In this document: in pieces, positions 1-9,535 of the stretch | How positions within the stretch are numbered: position 1 is the first letter of the stretch | How the letters are laid out: each line of letters begins with the position of its first letter | NCBI GenBank assembly: GCA_007131625.1 | Contig: SLQC01000153.1 | Coordinates: 1-31,853 of the forward strand | DNA length: 31,853 nucleotides | Source of the DNA: Balneolales bacterium | Lineage (GTDB): Bacteria; Bacteroidota; Rhodothermia; Balneolales; Natronogracilivirgulaceae | Reading direction: 5' to 3' | Translations under genes and position numbers: made by a program | The notes under the pieces: model-generated | What the model was told of the DNA's origin: nothing | Seen by the model: only the letters and a program-made list of their open reading frames with translations | Database searches by the model: none

Positions 1-1806
1 CAGATCATGCCAGAACGGTTCCGCAATGGAGATCCCAATAACACGCCCCGGGCACGTGATCAAAAAAATGCCTGGCCGCATGATCATACATCGCTGCTGG
101 AGCGGCATCCCTGGGAATCCGACTGGTACGAGTTGCAACCTTACGAGCAAAAAAACGGAAAGGATATATGGTTCAATCTGCAACGGCGACGGTATGGCGG
201 GGATCTGCAGGGTATATTGGATCAACTGGATTACCTGCAGGATCTGGGAATAGGCGGATTGTATCTGAATCCGGTTTTCGATGCTCCGTCACATCACAAA
301 TATGACGCAGCATGCTATCATCATGTTGACCCGAATTTTGGCCCCGATCCCGATGGCGACCGTGCCGTGATGGCCCGGGAGGTCCTGCATGACCCCTCCA
401 CCTGGCAATGGACTTCTGCCGATGAACTGTTGCTTCTGCTAGTGGAAGAGGTTCACCGGCGAGGGATGTACATCATTCTGGATGGAGTATTTAACCATAT
501 GGGACTCAACAGCTGGGCTTACCAGGATATTCTGAAGAATCAGAAAGATTCGCCGTTCAGGGACTGGATGGCCGTGGAGAGCTGGGCAGAATGGAAGCAT
601 AATCCGGTACAGATTGTACCTATGGAATCAGCCCTGAACGGTTTCAAGGTGAAATCATGGAATGGGTTTCAGGAGCTTCCCGAGCTTCGGCAGGACCGGC
701 AAGGTATTGTTGAGGGACCGCGCGACTACATATTCGAGATCACCCGGCGATGGATGGATCCCTACAAAAATGGTGACACTTTTAACGGTGTGGACGGATG
801 GCGGCTGGATGTCGCTTATTGCATCAAACATCCATTCTGGAAAGCCTGGCGGAAACATGTCCGGTCGATCAATCCGGACGCTTACCTGGTTGGCGAGGTT
901 ATTGACTCGATCAATAAAACGCAACCTTTTCTGAAAGGGGATGAGTTTGACGCTGTGATGAACTATAATTTCAAGTTTGCCTGCAACGAGTTTTTTATCT
1001 GGCTGGATCACAGGCTGACGGCATCGGAATTTACCGGCAGGCTGATGGAGTTGCTGGAGGCGTTTCCTGAACCGGTTTCTGACGTCATGCAGAATCTTCT
1101 GGGGTCGCACGACACAGACCGTGTGGCATCCCGAATTGTCAATAGAAATATGGAGTCAGGCAGGTATTGGAAGGAATTTGTTCAGCGATCCAAAGCCGGG
1201 AACGGTTTGTATAAGACGCATAAACCGACTGATGCGGAACGTAGTATCCAAAAACTGATGATTCTGATCCAGCTGACCTGGCCGGGAGCGCCGATGATTT
1301 ACTTCGGGGATGAGTCCGGCATGTGGGGTGCCAATGATTCCTGCTGCCGAAAACCGATGGTCTGGCGGGATATGGAATACAAATTCGAATCAGTGCTTCC
1401 GGACGGTTCCGGGCGAGACAGGCCGGACCAGGTTGCGTTTGATGAGGATCTGTTCCGGCTTCATCGTAGTCTGATTCACTTGCGGAAAGCACATCCGGCG
1501 CTGCGGTACGGTGAAGTAGAGATAGTATCGACGGATGATGAAGCGGGTGTAGTCGTTTACATGCGGCGACACGATGATGACGAAGTCCTGGTCGCCTTAC
1601 ATAACGGGGAGGGTGAGGTATCCGTTACCTTGCCGGTTTTCGCATCTCACATCAAGAAAACGGTTGAGATTCAACCGGTGGCCATTGCCGATGCAACTTT
1701 GAAAGATACAGCGACTGGCAAAGCTGGCCGCGACCCGTCGGACAAACCCCGCCGTAAAATCCAACTGGGGGCTTATTCGGGAATCGTAATCCCGTTTACC
1801 TCATGA
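1..1806 (+). CDS. GH13 alpha-amylase family glycosidase, 5'-truncated by window edge
   Basis: Retaining alpha-glucan hydrolase or transglycosylase of the cyclomaltodextrinase/neopullulanase type. The frame is open to base 1 and reads Q-I-M-P-E-R-F-R-N-G-D-P, the usual first beta strand of the barrel in this family (Q-x-x-P-D/E-R-F-x-N-G-D). The ATG at 7 is therefore probably internal, and an N-terminal segment, often a starch-binding domain, lies upstream. Numbered from base 7, the four conserved GH13 regions are visible: DGVFNH (D159), GWRLDVA (nucleophile D268), GEV (acid/base E297) and GSHDTDR (H368, D369). All catalytic residues are present. About 100 C-terminal residues form a beta-sandwich-like tail. 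Location in the cell cannot be judged without the N-terminus. The exact substrate within GH13 is not determinable here. Confidence 0.9.
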   Translation, partial: QIMPERFRNGDPNNTPRARDQKNAWPHDHTSLLERHPWESDWYELQPYEQKNGKDIWFNLQRRRYGGDLQGILDQLDYLQDLGIGGLYLNPVFDAPSHHKYDAACYHHVDPNFGPDPDGDRAVMAREVLHDPSTWQWTSADELLLLLVEEVHRRGMYIILDGVFNHMGLNSWAYQDILKNQKDSPFRDWMAVESWAEWKHNPVQIVPMESALNGFKVKSWNGFQELPELRQDRQGIVEGPRDYIFEITRRWMDPYKNGDTFNGVDGWRLDVAYCIKHPFWKAWRKHVRSINPDAYLVGEVIDSINKTQPFLKGDEFDAVMNYNFKFACNEFFIWLDHRLTASEFTGRLMELLEAFPEPVSDVMQNLLGSHDTDRVASRIVNRNMESGRYWKEFVQRSKAGNGLYKTHKPTDAERSIQKLMILIQLTWPGAPMIYFGDESGMWGANDSCCRKPMVWRDMEYKFESVLPDGSGRDRPDQVAFDEDLFRLHRSLIHLRKAHPALRYGEVEIVSTDDEAGVVVYMRRHDDDEVLVALHNGEGEVSVTLPVFASHIKKTVEIQPVAIADATLKDTATGKAGRDPSDKPRRKIQLGAYSGIVIPFTS

Positions 1807-1932
1807 TCCCGCTCACCTCTTGAAATACCCATACTGAGATTTCATCACATACACAGGTATGTTTGCGGCTTCTGGGAGTTTCGCTTGAGCGATTCACAGG
1901 AAGTGTGATTATGTAATTCCAATCCGTAAAGA

Positions 1933-2859
1933 TCACATGAACAGCCATGCGATGTAACCGGCATAGATAATCAATAAAAAAACGCCTTCCAACCGGCTGA
2001 CGACATAACCGGTACGAATAATAGGAACTATTATCACAGCTAATGTGGTCATTATAATCAGATCGGACAAGGTTATGTCGATCAACGTGATGGGTCGTAT
2101 AATTATGGTCACTCCCAGCACAAATAGAAGATTCAGAATGTTGGATCCAATGAGAGCGCCGAGTATGAGATCGCCTTGCTTTCTGACACCTGCCACAACG
2201 GTGGTGGCAAGTTCGGGCAGGCTTGTGCCGACAGCGACCGCAGTCAGACCGATCACCGCTTCACTCAGTTGGAATAAACGGGCCAGACCGGTCAATCCGG
2301 AAATCATCAGTTCAGCTCCGGCAATCAAAAAGACTAAGCCGACTCCAATACGCAATAACATGACACCGGTCGATGCCCGGGTATCAATCGTATCAGGCTT
2401 GGTGAAAACAGAGGGGGAGTTACTGCGAATGGTGATGAAAAGATAGGCAACCAGCCCAAACAACAGCAACAGACCATTCCAGCGGGAGAGGAGTCCGTTC
2501 AGAGTCAGAAGTGTCACTAACAGCGAGGTGGCGATAAGAACCGGCAGTTCGATTCTCAGAAGACTTTTTTTGGTAGCGACGGGATAGATCAGAGCTCCCA
2601 GGCCCAGTATCAGGGCGAAGTTGCTTATATTGGATCCGATGATATTGCCGACGGCGATCTCGCCCCTGTCTGATATTGCAGCAACAATGCTGACGACCAG
2701 TTCGGGGCTGCTTGTGCCGAGACCGATTACCAATAAGCCGACGAGCAAGGGCTGGACGCGATATTTGTATGAAAGAGTGATACTACCCTTGATCAGTAAT
2801 TCTGCTCCAAAATAAAGAATCGCTATGCCGGTTGTTGTAAAAAGGAGATCCTGGAGCAT
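1933..2859 (-). CDS. Calcium/sodium antiporter, CaCA (YrbG-like) family
   Basis: Inner-membrane cation antiporter that exchanges Ca2+ for Na+ or H+. The protein is almost entirely hydrophobic and has the two inverted alpha-repeats of the family: GLGTSSPELVVS followed by GNIIGSNISN in the first half, and AVGTSLPELATT followed by GALIGSNILN in the second. The acidic Glu of each S-P/L-P-E-L motif is the family's ion-binding residue. The frame is open to 2964, but I start at Met-36 (base 2859). The 35 residues before it are hydrophilic and unlike the family, whereas the protein from 2859 opens directly into the first membrane helix and has the normal length of about 308 residues. This start leaves a short divergent promoter space before the acylphosphatase gene at 2946. 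Confidence 0.9.
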   Translation of the reverse strand: MLQDLLFTTTGIAILYFGAELLIKGSITLSYKYRVQPLLVGLLVIGLGTSSPELVVSIVAAISDRGEIAVGNIIGSNISNFALILGLGALIYPVATKKSLLRIELPVLIATSLLVTLLTLNGLLSRWNGLLLLFGLVAYLFITIRSNSPSVFTKPDTIDTRASTGVMLLRIGVGLVFLIAGAELMISGLTGLARLFQLSEAVIGLTAVAVGTSLPELATTVVAGVRKQGDLILGALIGSNILNLLFVLGVTIIIRPITLIDITLSDLIIMTTLAVIIVPIIRTGYVVSRLEGVFLLIIYAGYIAWLFM

Positions 2860-2945
2860 CGGGAATACATTGGGTGGAAAATGGGAGAACTGTCGGTTTT
2901 GATGATTTGTTAATAAAACAATGGAAGATACAATATTTTGATGGC

Positions 2946-3227
2946 ATGAATCATATAGTGACACATTTGTTACGAGTACACGGTGTTGTTCAGGGCGTGG
3001 GTTTCCGTCATTTTATTTATAAACAAGCAGTTCAGCGATCTGTAACAGGATGGATTCGCAACCGCAGCGACGGATCGGTGGAAGTACTGTTACAGGGAAA
3101 GCCGTCCGATGTCGGTTCCGTGGAAGCGGCATGTCGCAGAGGTCCGCCTGCAGCTAATGTAAAAGAGGTAGAGGGTTATCCTGTGGATCCCGATATTCGT
3201 TATGATACATTTGAAGTGCGTCACTGA
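2946..3227 (+). CDS. acyP: Acylphosphatase
   Basis: Small cytoplasmic enzyme hydrolysing the carboxyl-phosphate bond of acyl phosphates. The protein of 93 residues carries the diagnostic loop RVHGVVQGVGFRHF with catalytic Arg21, and GWIRNRSDGSVE with catalytic Asn39, at almost the standard spacing. The frame is open to 2874, but the start at 2946 gives the normal family length and removes 24 residues of unrelated sequence that overlap the upstream region of the divergent antiporter gene. ThpR follows 26 bases later on the same strand, so the two are probably co-transcribed. Confidence 0.93.
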   Translation: MNHIVTHLLRVHGVVQGVGFRHFIYKQAVQRSVTGWIRNRSDGSVEVLLQGKPSDVGSVEAACRRGPPAANVKEVEGYPVDPDIRYDTFEVRH

Positions 3228-3243
3228 ATCAGAAAGAAGTATT

Positions 3244-3249
3244 AAGGAG
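3244..3249 (+). promoter_or_regulatory. Strong Shine-Dalgarno for thpR
   Basis: AAGGAG lies four bases before the ATG at 3254 and fixes that start. Most genes in this window lack such a clear site. Confidence 0.7.
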
Positions 3250-3253
3250 TATT

Positions 3254-3820
3254 ATGAGACTTTTTACGGCTATCACGCTGCCCGACGAGGTGCGAAGCGA
3301 ACTGGCAGCCAACCAGCCGAAACATCCGGATATACGGTTGACTCCGGAGTCGCAGCTGCATCTGACATTGCGGTTTATCGGTGAAATGGACAAATCCAGA
3401 ACAAGGCGGATCATGCAGGTATTGTCCCAGGTGGCTTTCCGGCCGTTCGATATTACGTTGATGGGTACCGGTTGTTTTCCCGATCCGAAATCACCGTATA
3501 TACTCTGGATTGGAGTCCAATATCATCCGGTGCTGCATGAGCTTTACGACGCCGTGCAGGAGGAGTTGTCCCGGGCCGGGGTGCCGCAGGAAAACCGTAC
3601 CTTCCACCCGCATGTGACCATCGGCCGGATCAAGAAAGCACGGAACAACAAGCAACCGGTTGATAACACACTGCTTGACACTGTATTCGACAATTTTTTA
3701 AACGGACCACCGCGTCAGATCAATACCACGTTTCATGTTGACCGGTTTCATTTGTATCACAGTCGTGTACACTCAGGAGGGGCGATTCACCACTGCATGC
3801 AGGAATACAGGGGGAGTTAA
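3254..3820 (+). CDS. thpR: RNA 2',3'-cyclic phosphodiesterase (2H family)
   Basis: Member of the 2H phosphoesterase/LigT superfamily, which opens 2',3'-cyclic phosphates on RNA ends and was historically called 2'-5' RNA ligase. Both catalytic H-x-T motifs are present: HLTLRFIGE (H36, T38) and HPHVTIGRI (H120, T122). The length of 188 residues is typical, and the N-terminus MRLFTAITLP is the usual first strand. It follows acylphosphatase at 26 bases. No signal peptide, so cytoplasmic. Confidence 0.92.
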   Translation: MRLFTAITLPDEVRSELAANQPKHPDIRLTPESQLHLTLRFIGEMDKSRTRRIMQVLSQVAFRPFDITLMGTGCFPDPKSPYILWIGVQYHPVLHELYDAVQEELSRAGVPQENRTFHPHVTIGRIKKARNNKQPVDNTLLDTVFDNFLNGPPRQINTTFHVDRFHLYHSRVHSGGAIHHCMQEYRGS

Positions 3821-4126
3821 AACCGGCTAACACAATTTTATGTGCCCGACATTAGCAAGCCTTGAGTAGGAGCTTGCGTGGCTTTATGATTTCGTACAGC
3901 TCGTTAATAATCCGCTGAAACAACGCTTGAGATGGTGCTCATCTTACGGATAATCAAAAGGATATCAGAGATATGCATATTTTGGACGAATTGTTGTATA
4001 CTTCGTTGAGCGAACTCATATTTTTGAACCTGGACAAATAAACATTTTACCAAATCATCCGGGGAGTTTTGGAAGAGTTCCGCTAAAGCTTGAAAAATAA
4101 CTACCCGATATCAATTTTATTTACTG
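3821..4126. other. Intergenic region of 306 bases without a recognised gene
   Basis: AT-rich spacer between thpR and the LamG gene. Two short open stretches look like decayed coding sequence but match nothing I recognise: a plus-strand ATG frame around 3974-4042 (MHILDELLYTS...) and a minus-strand frame around 3857-3943 ending ...IIKPRKLLLKAC. No terminator hairpin with a T-run is visible after thpR. The promoter of the LamG gene must lie here but I cannot place it. Confidence 0.4.
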
Positions 4127-7100
4127 GTGAACAAGGTCATGTCCCTTAATCCTGAAATATTGTCACATCGAATTATAGTGCTTTTATTTACCGTCAAACT
4201 TGTTGTTTTAACTGTAATTTTTTCGACACTGACACAGACGCCTGCACGGGCGCATGTGCAGGAAGAGGCACAGGCACAGGTGCAGACACCGATAACAGCA
4301 TCGCCATCAATACAAGCTCTGACTATGCCAGGGGTATCTGAAAACGAACCAAATCAAGACCCGGAGCCTCCTTCGGGGTATCTGGCCGGTCAGGCCTCCG
4401 ACCCGGGCGAATCCCACGAACCCGGTCTGCTATTTTACCTCTCAGCAGAACAGGGATCCACAGCCGATTTCGCCGCCGGTGGGCAGGTACTGCCCAATTA
4501 TCTCAACAATGTCAATGTAATTCCCGATGGCGCTCACGGACAGGCGCTTCAGGCTGAAGACGATCAGCAGCTTTCTTACTGGGCTCCCGGCAATATATAC
4601 GCCCAGCGCGGAACGCTCTCGTTTTTCTGGCGCTCGCGTTATCCGGTGGGTCCGACTGAATTTCCGGTTTTCCGCGTCGGCTATGCCGACCACAGCAGCT
4701 GGGACATGATATGGCTCCGGATCGACTACAACGGTTCGGGCTTTGACGCCTATGTCACTGACGTCGGACTGACACGCACACGGGTCTCGCACTTTATGGA
4801 TGCATTTCCCGGACCCGATGAATGGACACATATCGTCCTCTCCTGGGACGAAACCAAAGGGATTCGCTTGTATATCAACGGAGAGCTGGCAGAAAGGAGT
4901 AGCGTAACAGGTATGGTTTATGACACGGGCCTGGATCAGTTTGGTCCGCATTCCCGGATCATCAGCCCCTATCAGGTGCAGAGTGGATCCAACAGGCGAG
5001 GCGGAGACCTGGACGAGCTGCGCATTTATGACCGGATGCTGTCGGATGAGAATATCGCCGAGCTGGCCCGTGGAGAGCAGCCGACGGCGATCCCCGAACT
5101 GAACCGCAATCTGAGCGAGCGTCGCTGGCGGGATGCCTGGTGGACCCGGCACGGCTGGAACCGGCCCAACCCGGCTCCTCCCGTACTCCCTTCGACAACG
5201 GCCAGGGTGCGCAAGGTGGAGATCCACGATGCCATCGACATCAAACGCTGGTACTGGAAAGCCAATGACGGAATCCGCGAGACCACCTGGCCGGCCGCAT
5301 ATAATATGTCACGTCTGCCAGGCCGCTTTGACTATTATATACTACCGGACTGGGACAGCTACTCGATATCCGGTCAGACAATCCGGTTTGCGATACCCGA
5401 TCAGGAGCCCTGGAATCATATCGAAATGTGGGGCAAGGCCTGGGGGCAGCTGACCCATGAAAGTGATCACCCGTACGACCATACCTTTGCGGTACGCAAC
5501 CAGCACCAGGTCAAGTCGGTTCATCGTTTGGATGAGGCCAAAGAGGGAGGTACTATCCGATTTGACAATGCTCTGATAGAGGAGCCGATCGGCTCGTTCA
5601 TGGTCTATCATGTGGGCGAGGGGCAGGCTCCGAAAGGGATGGCGCAACGCATCTTCACGCTGCAACCGGCTCCCGGACCCGAAGAGCTGGATTCCTCGCT
5701 GGACCGGATCACTGCCTTTATCCAGGGCCGGTACCCGGCCGACGAGAGGGCGATGATGCTGGGAGTGGCCGAAGGTGGCAAAAGTGGCTCTTCATCCGGA
5801 GGTTCGAGAACAGGCCATGATGCACCACCCCCCCCATCCTCACATCCGTTTATTCATGTATTGATTCCCTATGAAGAGATCCCGGATGCGGGACTCGACG
5901 GGATCGTTCTGGAACTGCCGGGCCTGGAGGTAGAGGCGACGCATGATGGTGTATTTCCGCTGAACGTCCGGGTCAAGGACCCGCTCTGGGAGATGCGCGA
6001 TCTGGTGGATTTCAGTTTTTCCGTGGAACCGGGTCAGCCGCAGACGGTGTGGCTGGACAGCCGCGACCGGATGGTTCCGCAGGGCCGCGGGTTGTATCTG
6101 ACCATAGCCGGAGCCGGTGCGGATCTGACACCGGAGGCCCTGGAGGGAGCAAAAGTGCGCCTGGTGTACACTTCCAAAGAGCAGGCTCTGACCGAGCATA
6201 TCATCGACCGGTTCACCCAGCTGCGTGATTTGCATGCCCACAACGTTGAGGAGGGACCGAGATCACCGAGACTGAACAGCCATAATCGTTTTTATGCCGA
6301 CGTGCATGACTTGTTAGCGTATGATCCGGATCACTGGCTGACTCGTACGTATTGGTATTGGCTCACACGTGATCTGGCCGATCGTCCGGAGTATGAGATT
6401 CCATCGGCACCTGAGGGGGTTCCCGAATGGGCACACCTTCAAATCGAATATTTGCGTCAACTTGAGCGAATCGCCATGTATTATATCGACGAGCGGCAAA
6501 TCAGCAACGGCGAATTCGGAGGGGGCTTGAACGACGATGGTAAATTTGCACTTTTCTTTTCCGCACTCTCATATTTTGGTGTGGAGCCCGACAAGCTTTT
6601 GGAGTCGCTGTTATTGCACAGTACCGCCTATTTTGACCAGGAGCGCGACCCCTACGATGCACCCCTGAAGCAGCCAACACTGCCGCTTTTCACCAATGGG
6701 CTTGCCACTATACAGAGTGATCCGCTTCACGGCTATGAGGACGGAATCCAGGTGGTCGCTCAACTCCAATTGCTCGATTTTGCCAATCCCCTGCATTTTA
6801 ACCGGGGTATGGAGACGGCCAAACGCATACTGGAAGACATTACCCAGATTAACCCTGATGGACATCGACTGATTCGTTCCCGCTACTATAGCGGTACACG
6901 AATCGCCAAAGAAGACCCCTGGCAATGGAGTGTGGGGGGGAATTCATACATATTGCTGCATACCGCCTGGATGATTGCCCGGCACAACGGAAATCCGGAG
7001 CTGCAACAGCTTATCATTGAATTGGCTGACGGCCTGCTGGAGTATTACAAAGAGGACGGACTCTATCCGCAAATTCACTTCAGTACAGGTGAATACCGGG

Positions 7101-8050
7101 GCGGTCCCGCAACAGGAGCCGCATGGATGATGTTTCAGGCGGCGTATGACTATACCGGTGATGAAAAATATTTGGAGCCCACAGAAGGTCGTGTGAAGCA
7201 GAGCCGAACTTTTAATGAAGAGAATCTGGCCCGGCAATATACCGAAGAGGTTAAAGATATGGGGGTTCGGGAATACATCAACACCGAGGGGAGTATCTGG
7301 ATTGATCGTGTCACCATTCGTTCCACGGGCTGGATGCAGGAACATCGCCTTGGAGGGGTGGCGCTTGAACGTGCTCAAATCAGTTACCCCTGGCACAAAG
7401 TGAGCTGGGAGTTTCAAGCCCCGGCAAGCTATGAAAGTTTGGCTGTTTTTGTCCCCGAATCTGATAAGGAAAAAGTTACAATCATCACATACAATCTGGA
7501 TCAGCAAAGCGTTGCAGCAGATATGTCGGTATGGGAAATTAAGCCGGGAAGTTGGCGAATCAAGCAGGGTGTGGATACCAGTGGTGATCAACAGTTCGAT
7601 ACCGATATTACCGAGACGTTGGTGTATCTGGAGCGGGGTAAATCTGTTGATCTGAACTTTGAGCCTCGCGCTTACACCATTATTGCCATGGAATTGATCG
7701 AACCGGCAGAAACGGGATACCATGAAAGGGCGGATCTGGGGATTGGCCCGGACGACATCCGTATTCAGGGTAACAGGTTGAACGTTCGGATACACAGTAT
7801 GGGTGCCATCAACTCACCCGATTCTCAGGTCGCGCTCATGGACAGGACAGGACGGGTTATTTCCACTGCTGATGTGCCCGAACTAGAGGCTCCGGTAGAC
7901 CTTATTCCGAGATGGATCGATGTTGTTCTTGAAATTCCGGAGGATATGGATTTAAAAGAAATGGAAATTGTCATAGATTCGGAGAACCAAATGGAGATGA
8001 TCACACGTGCTAACAATCGTGTTGCCCTTAAAAAAATAATAGGAAAATAA
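4127..8050 (+). CDS. Large secreted LamG-domain protein, probable carbohydrate-active enzyme
   Basis: Protein of 1307 residues starting at GTG 4127, or at ATG 4139 four codons later. Residues 10-45 form a hydrophobic signal peptide or anchor ending near A-R-A-H. A concanavalin-like LamG domain spans roughly residues 95-315 (RGTLSFFWRS..., WTHIVLSWD, LYINGELAERS, GGDLDELRIYDRMLSDENI). Beta-rich, Trp-rich segments follow, then a Ser/Gly/Pro linker near residues 555-575. From about residue 780 to 1090 the sequence looks like a helical alpha/alpha toroid of the kind used by polysaccharide lyases and some glycosidases (GEFGGGLNDDG, GEYRGGPATGAAWMMFQAAYDYTGDEKYLEP). A beta-sandwich-like C-terminus ends the protein. 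Catalytic residues are not assigned. Its neighbours (hydrolase, sulfatase) fit breakdown of a sulfated polysaccharide. The family is not recognised. Confidence 0.75.
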   Translation: MNKVMSLNPEILSHRIIVLLFTVKLVVLTVIFSTLTQTPARAHVQEEAQAQVQTPITASPSIQALTMPGVSENEPNQDPEPPSGYLAGQASDPGESHEPGLLFYLSAEQGSTADFAAGGQVLPNYLNNVNVIPDGAHGQALQAEDDQQLSYWAPGNIYAQRGTLSFFWRSRYPVGPTEFPVFRVGYADHSSWDMIWLRIDYNGSGFDAYVTDVGLTRTRVSHFMDAFPGPDEWTHIVLSWDETKGIRLYINGELAERSSVTGMVYDTGLDQFGPHSRIISPYQVQSGSNRRGGDLDELRIYDRMLSDENIAELARGEQPTAIPELNRNLSERRWRDAWWTRHGWNRPNPAPPVLPSTTARVRKVEIHDAIDIKRWYWKANDGIRETTWPAAYNMSRLPGRFDYYILPDWDSYSISGQTIRFAIPDQEPWNHIEMWGKAWGQLTHESDHPYDHTFAVRNQHQVKSVHRLDEAKEGGTIRFDNALIEEPIGSFMVYHVGEGQAPKGMAQRIFTLQPAPGPEELDSSLDRITAFIQGRYPADERAMMLGVAEGGKSGSSSGGSRTGHDAPPPPSSHPFIHVLIPYEEIPDAGLDGIVLELPGLEVEATHDGVFPLNVRVKDPLWEMRDLVDFSFSVEPGQPQTVWLDSRDRMVPQGRGLYLTIAGAGADLTPEALEGAKVRLVYTSKEQALTEHIIDRFTQLRDLHAHNVEEGPRSPRLNSHNRFYADVHDLLAYDPDHWLTRTYWYWLTRDLADRPEYEIPSAPEGVPEWAHLQIEYLRQLERIAMYYIDERQISNGEFGGGLNDDGKFALFFSALSYFGVEPDKLLESLLLHSTAYFDQERDPYDAPLKQPTLPLFTNGLATIQSDPLHGYEDGIQVVAQLQLLDFANPLHFNRGMETAKRILEDITQINPDGHRLIRSRYYSGTRIAKEDPWQWSVGGNSYILLHTAWMIARHNGNPELQQLIIELADGLLEYYKEDGLYPQIHFSTGEYRGGPATGAAWMMFQAAYDYTGDEKYLEPTEGRVKQSRTFNEENLARQYTEEVKDMGVREYINTEGSIWIDRVTIRSTGWMQEHRLGGVALERAQISYPWHKVSWEFQAPASYESLAVFVPESDKEKVTIITYNLDQQSVAADMSVWEIKPGSWRIKQGVDTSGDQQFDTDITETLVYLERGKSVDLNFEPRAYTIIAMELIEPAETGYHERADLGIGPDDIRIQGNRLNVRIHSMGAINSPDSQVALMDRTGRVISTADVPELEAPVDLIPRWIDVVLEIPEDMDLKEMEIVIDSENQMEMITRANNRVALKKIIGK

Positions 8051-8145
8051 GGTGAACTCAATTGCGTATTTATGGAATTTAATTCTATTTTCGAATACCG
8101 AATTACATCAAATACGTAAACAGAATACCCAAATCAGAAAATTAA

Positions 8146-8182
8146 TTCCGAAACTCTAATATCATTTCCGAAACTCTAATAT
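8146..8182 (+). repeat. Two tandem 17-base repeats with a 20-base period
   Basis: TTCCGAAACTCTAATAT occurs at 8146-8162 and again at 8166-8182, with a decayed third copy (ATTCGAAACC) near 8187. It lies in the 159-base spacer between the LamG gene and the small membrane protein gene. It could be an operator or a slippage product; no function is evident. Confidence 0.6.
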
Positions 8183-8209
8183 TGAAATTCGAAACCGTGA
8201 GCTGAACTA

Positions 8210-8422
8210 ATGGGGAACAAAATCTTATTTTACATATTGCTGTGGACGGGTATCATAGTTGCATTGGTTGGTGTCCAAAGTTTGTATACCTTTTGGGGAG
8301 ACGTCACCTTTGCGGGGCTGACCGGGCAGTTTACCGGGGTGGTTTGTATTTTGGGCGGGTTGGTAAATATCTGGGTTTCCATGAAAGTGAAAAAGCGATA
8401 CCATCCGCATGATTTGATATGA
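8210..8422 (+). CDS. Small two-helix membrane protein, hypothetical
   Basis: A 70-residue protein with two clear hydrophobic segments, about residues 5-24 and 35-57, followed by a basic tail (KVKKRYHPHDLI). This suggests a two-helix inner-membrane protein with a cytoplasmic C-terminus. The family is not recognised. Its stop codon overlaps the start of the alpha/beta hydrolase gene (ATGA at 8419-8422), so the two are translationally coupled and probably act together at the membrane. Confidence 0.7.
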   Translation: MGNKILFYILLWTGIIVALVGVQSLYTFWGDVTFAGLTGQFTGVVCILGGLVNIWVSMKVKKRYHPHDLI

Positions 8423-9279
8423 CACAAATGAGGAGAAATGTGACAGAATCATCCGTATTATGGATTGTCGTCGTTATTGCTGTTGGATACATTGTTGTCG
8501 TGGTTTTAATGTATCTGTTTCAGTCGTCCTTTATCTATTTCCCCTCAAGAAATATTGTCCTGACTCCTCAATCGGCGGGGTTGGATTATGAGAATGTCTA
8601 TCTCTTTACCGATGATGATGTCCGACTGCACGGGTGGTATGTTCCTGCCGAAGACGCCCGTGGGACCCTGCTGTTTTTTCACGGAAATGCCGGCAATATC
8701 TCAGGACGGCTAGAGAGCATCAAACTGTTTCATAGTCTGGGTTTGAATATATTTATTATTGATTATCGGGGGTACGGTAAAAGCGAGGGGAGCCCGTCGG
8801 AAGTGGGAACCTACCGCGATGCCAAAGCCGCATGGCAGTATCTGACCGAAGTTCAGGAGATTCCGCCGGATCAAATCGTGCTGTTCGGTCGGTCACTGGG
8901 TGGGGGAGTCGCTGCCTGGCTGGCTTCCGAAGTGGATGCCGGTGCTGTGGTGCTGGAGTCGGTATTCACCTCTGCGGTCGATCTTGCAAGTGAGATGTAT
9001 CGTATAATCCCGGTTCGGTTGCTGATGCATATCCAGTATCCGGTAATGTCGTATGTCGAACAATTCACCATGCCTGTAATGATTGCTCACAGTCCGGGTG
9101 ACGAAGTAATCCCGTATCACCACGGACAAAAGGTCTTCGATCATGCCGCCGAACCAAAAACGTGGATGGAAATGCAGGGTGGACATAATGACGGATTTAT
9201 CCAAACCGGAGCTGCGTATGTGAAAGCATGGGATGACTTTTTGAAAAATGTTCTGAACGTTGGCAGTAGTAACATGTAG
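8419..9279 (+). CDS. Membrane-anchored alpha/beta hydrolase (ABHD13/Bem46-like)
   Basis: Serine hydrolase of 286 residues with an N-terminal membrane helix (about residues 14-35), so the catalytic domain is tethered to the inner membrane. The oxyanion segment is FFHGNAGNISGR. The nucleophile elbow is GRSLGGG with Ser159; Asp228 (SPGDEVIP) and His256 (GGHNDGF) complete the triad. This is the layout of the Bem46/ABHD13/YfhR group, whose physiological substrates are mostly unknown. It overlaps the preceding small membrane protein gene by four bases. The frame has internal Met codons at 8428 and later, but the ATGA overlap and the intact anchor favour 8419. Confidence 0.88.
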   Translation: MTQMRRNVTESSVLWIVVVIAVGYIVVVVLMYLFQSSFIYFPSRNIVLTPQSAGLDYENVYLFTDDDVRLHGWYVPAEDARGTLLFFHGNAGNISGRLESIKLFHSLGLNIFIIDYRGYGKSEGSPSEVGTYRDAKAAWQYLTEVQEIPPDQIVLFGRSLGGGVAAWLASEVDAGAVVLESVFTSAVDLASEMYRIIPVRLLMHIQYPVMSYVEQFTMPVMIAHSPGDEVIPYHHGQKVFDHAAEPKTWMEMQGGHNDGFIQTGAAYVKAWDDFLKNVLNVGSSNM

Positions 9280-9535
9280 GCAACAATGAAAAATTCAGGC
9301 AGTATAGACGAATTGCATACAGTCATAGAGTTAAGAGATCTATGGAGCTGCTAAAATCTTGCCTAACGGTTGGTTAGTGTATTAACGTTCGCTTTGATAT
9401 TCACCATTGGATGTTCCATTTTGTTGAAAAAACGAATAAAGCGAAATATGCTTGCATGCCAGCAGCGAGTCCGGTATTTTTAAAAAATTAAACAAATATG
9501 TTTCAATTCATATGGAGGTCAAAAAAATTTCTGAG

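Noticed and set aside
4442..7795. Several minus-strand open frames of 130-280 codons opposite the LamG gene
   Set aside because: They overlap one another and a coherent 1307-residue secreted protein; no starts, motifs or domains support them.
9280..9451. 22-codon frame (MKNSGSIDELHTV...) and an 8-bp inverted repeat (TTCGCTTT / AAAGCGAA at 9388 and 9438) before the sulfatase
   Set aside because: The frame is too short and unrecognised, and the repeat has a 42-base loop with no T-run. Neither supports a feature, although the repeat could be an operator.
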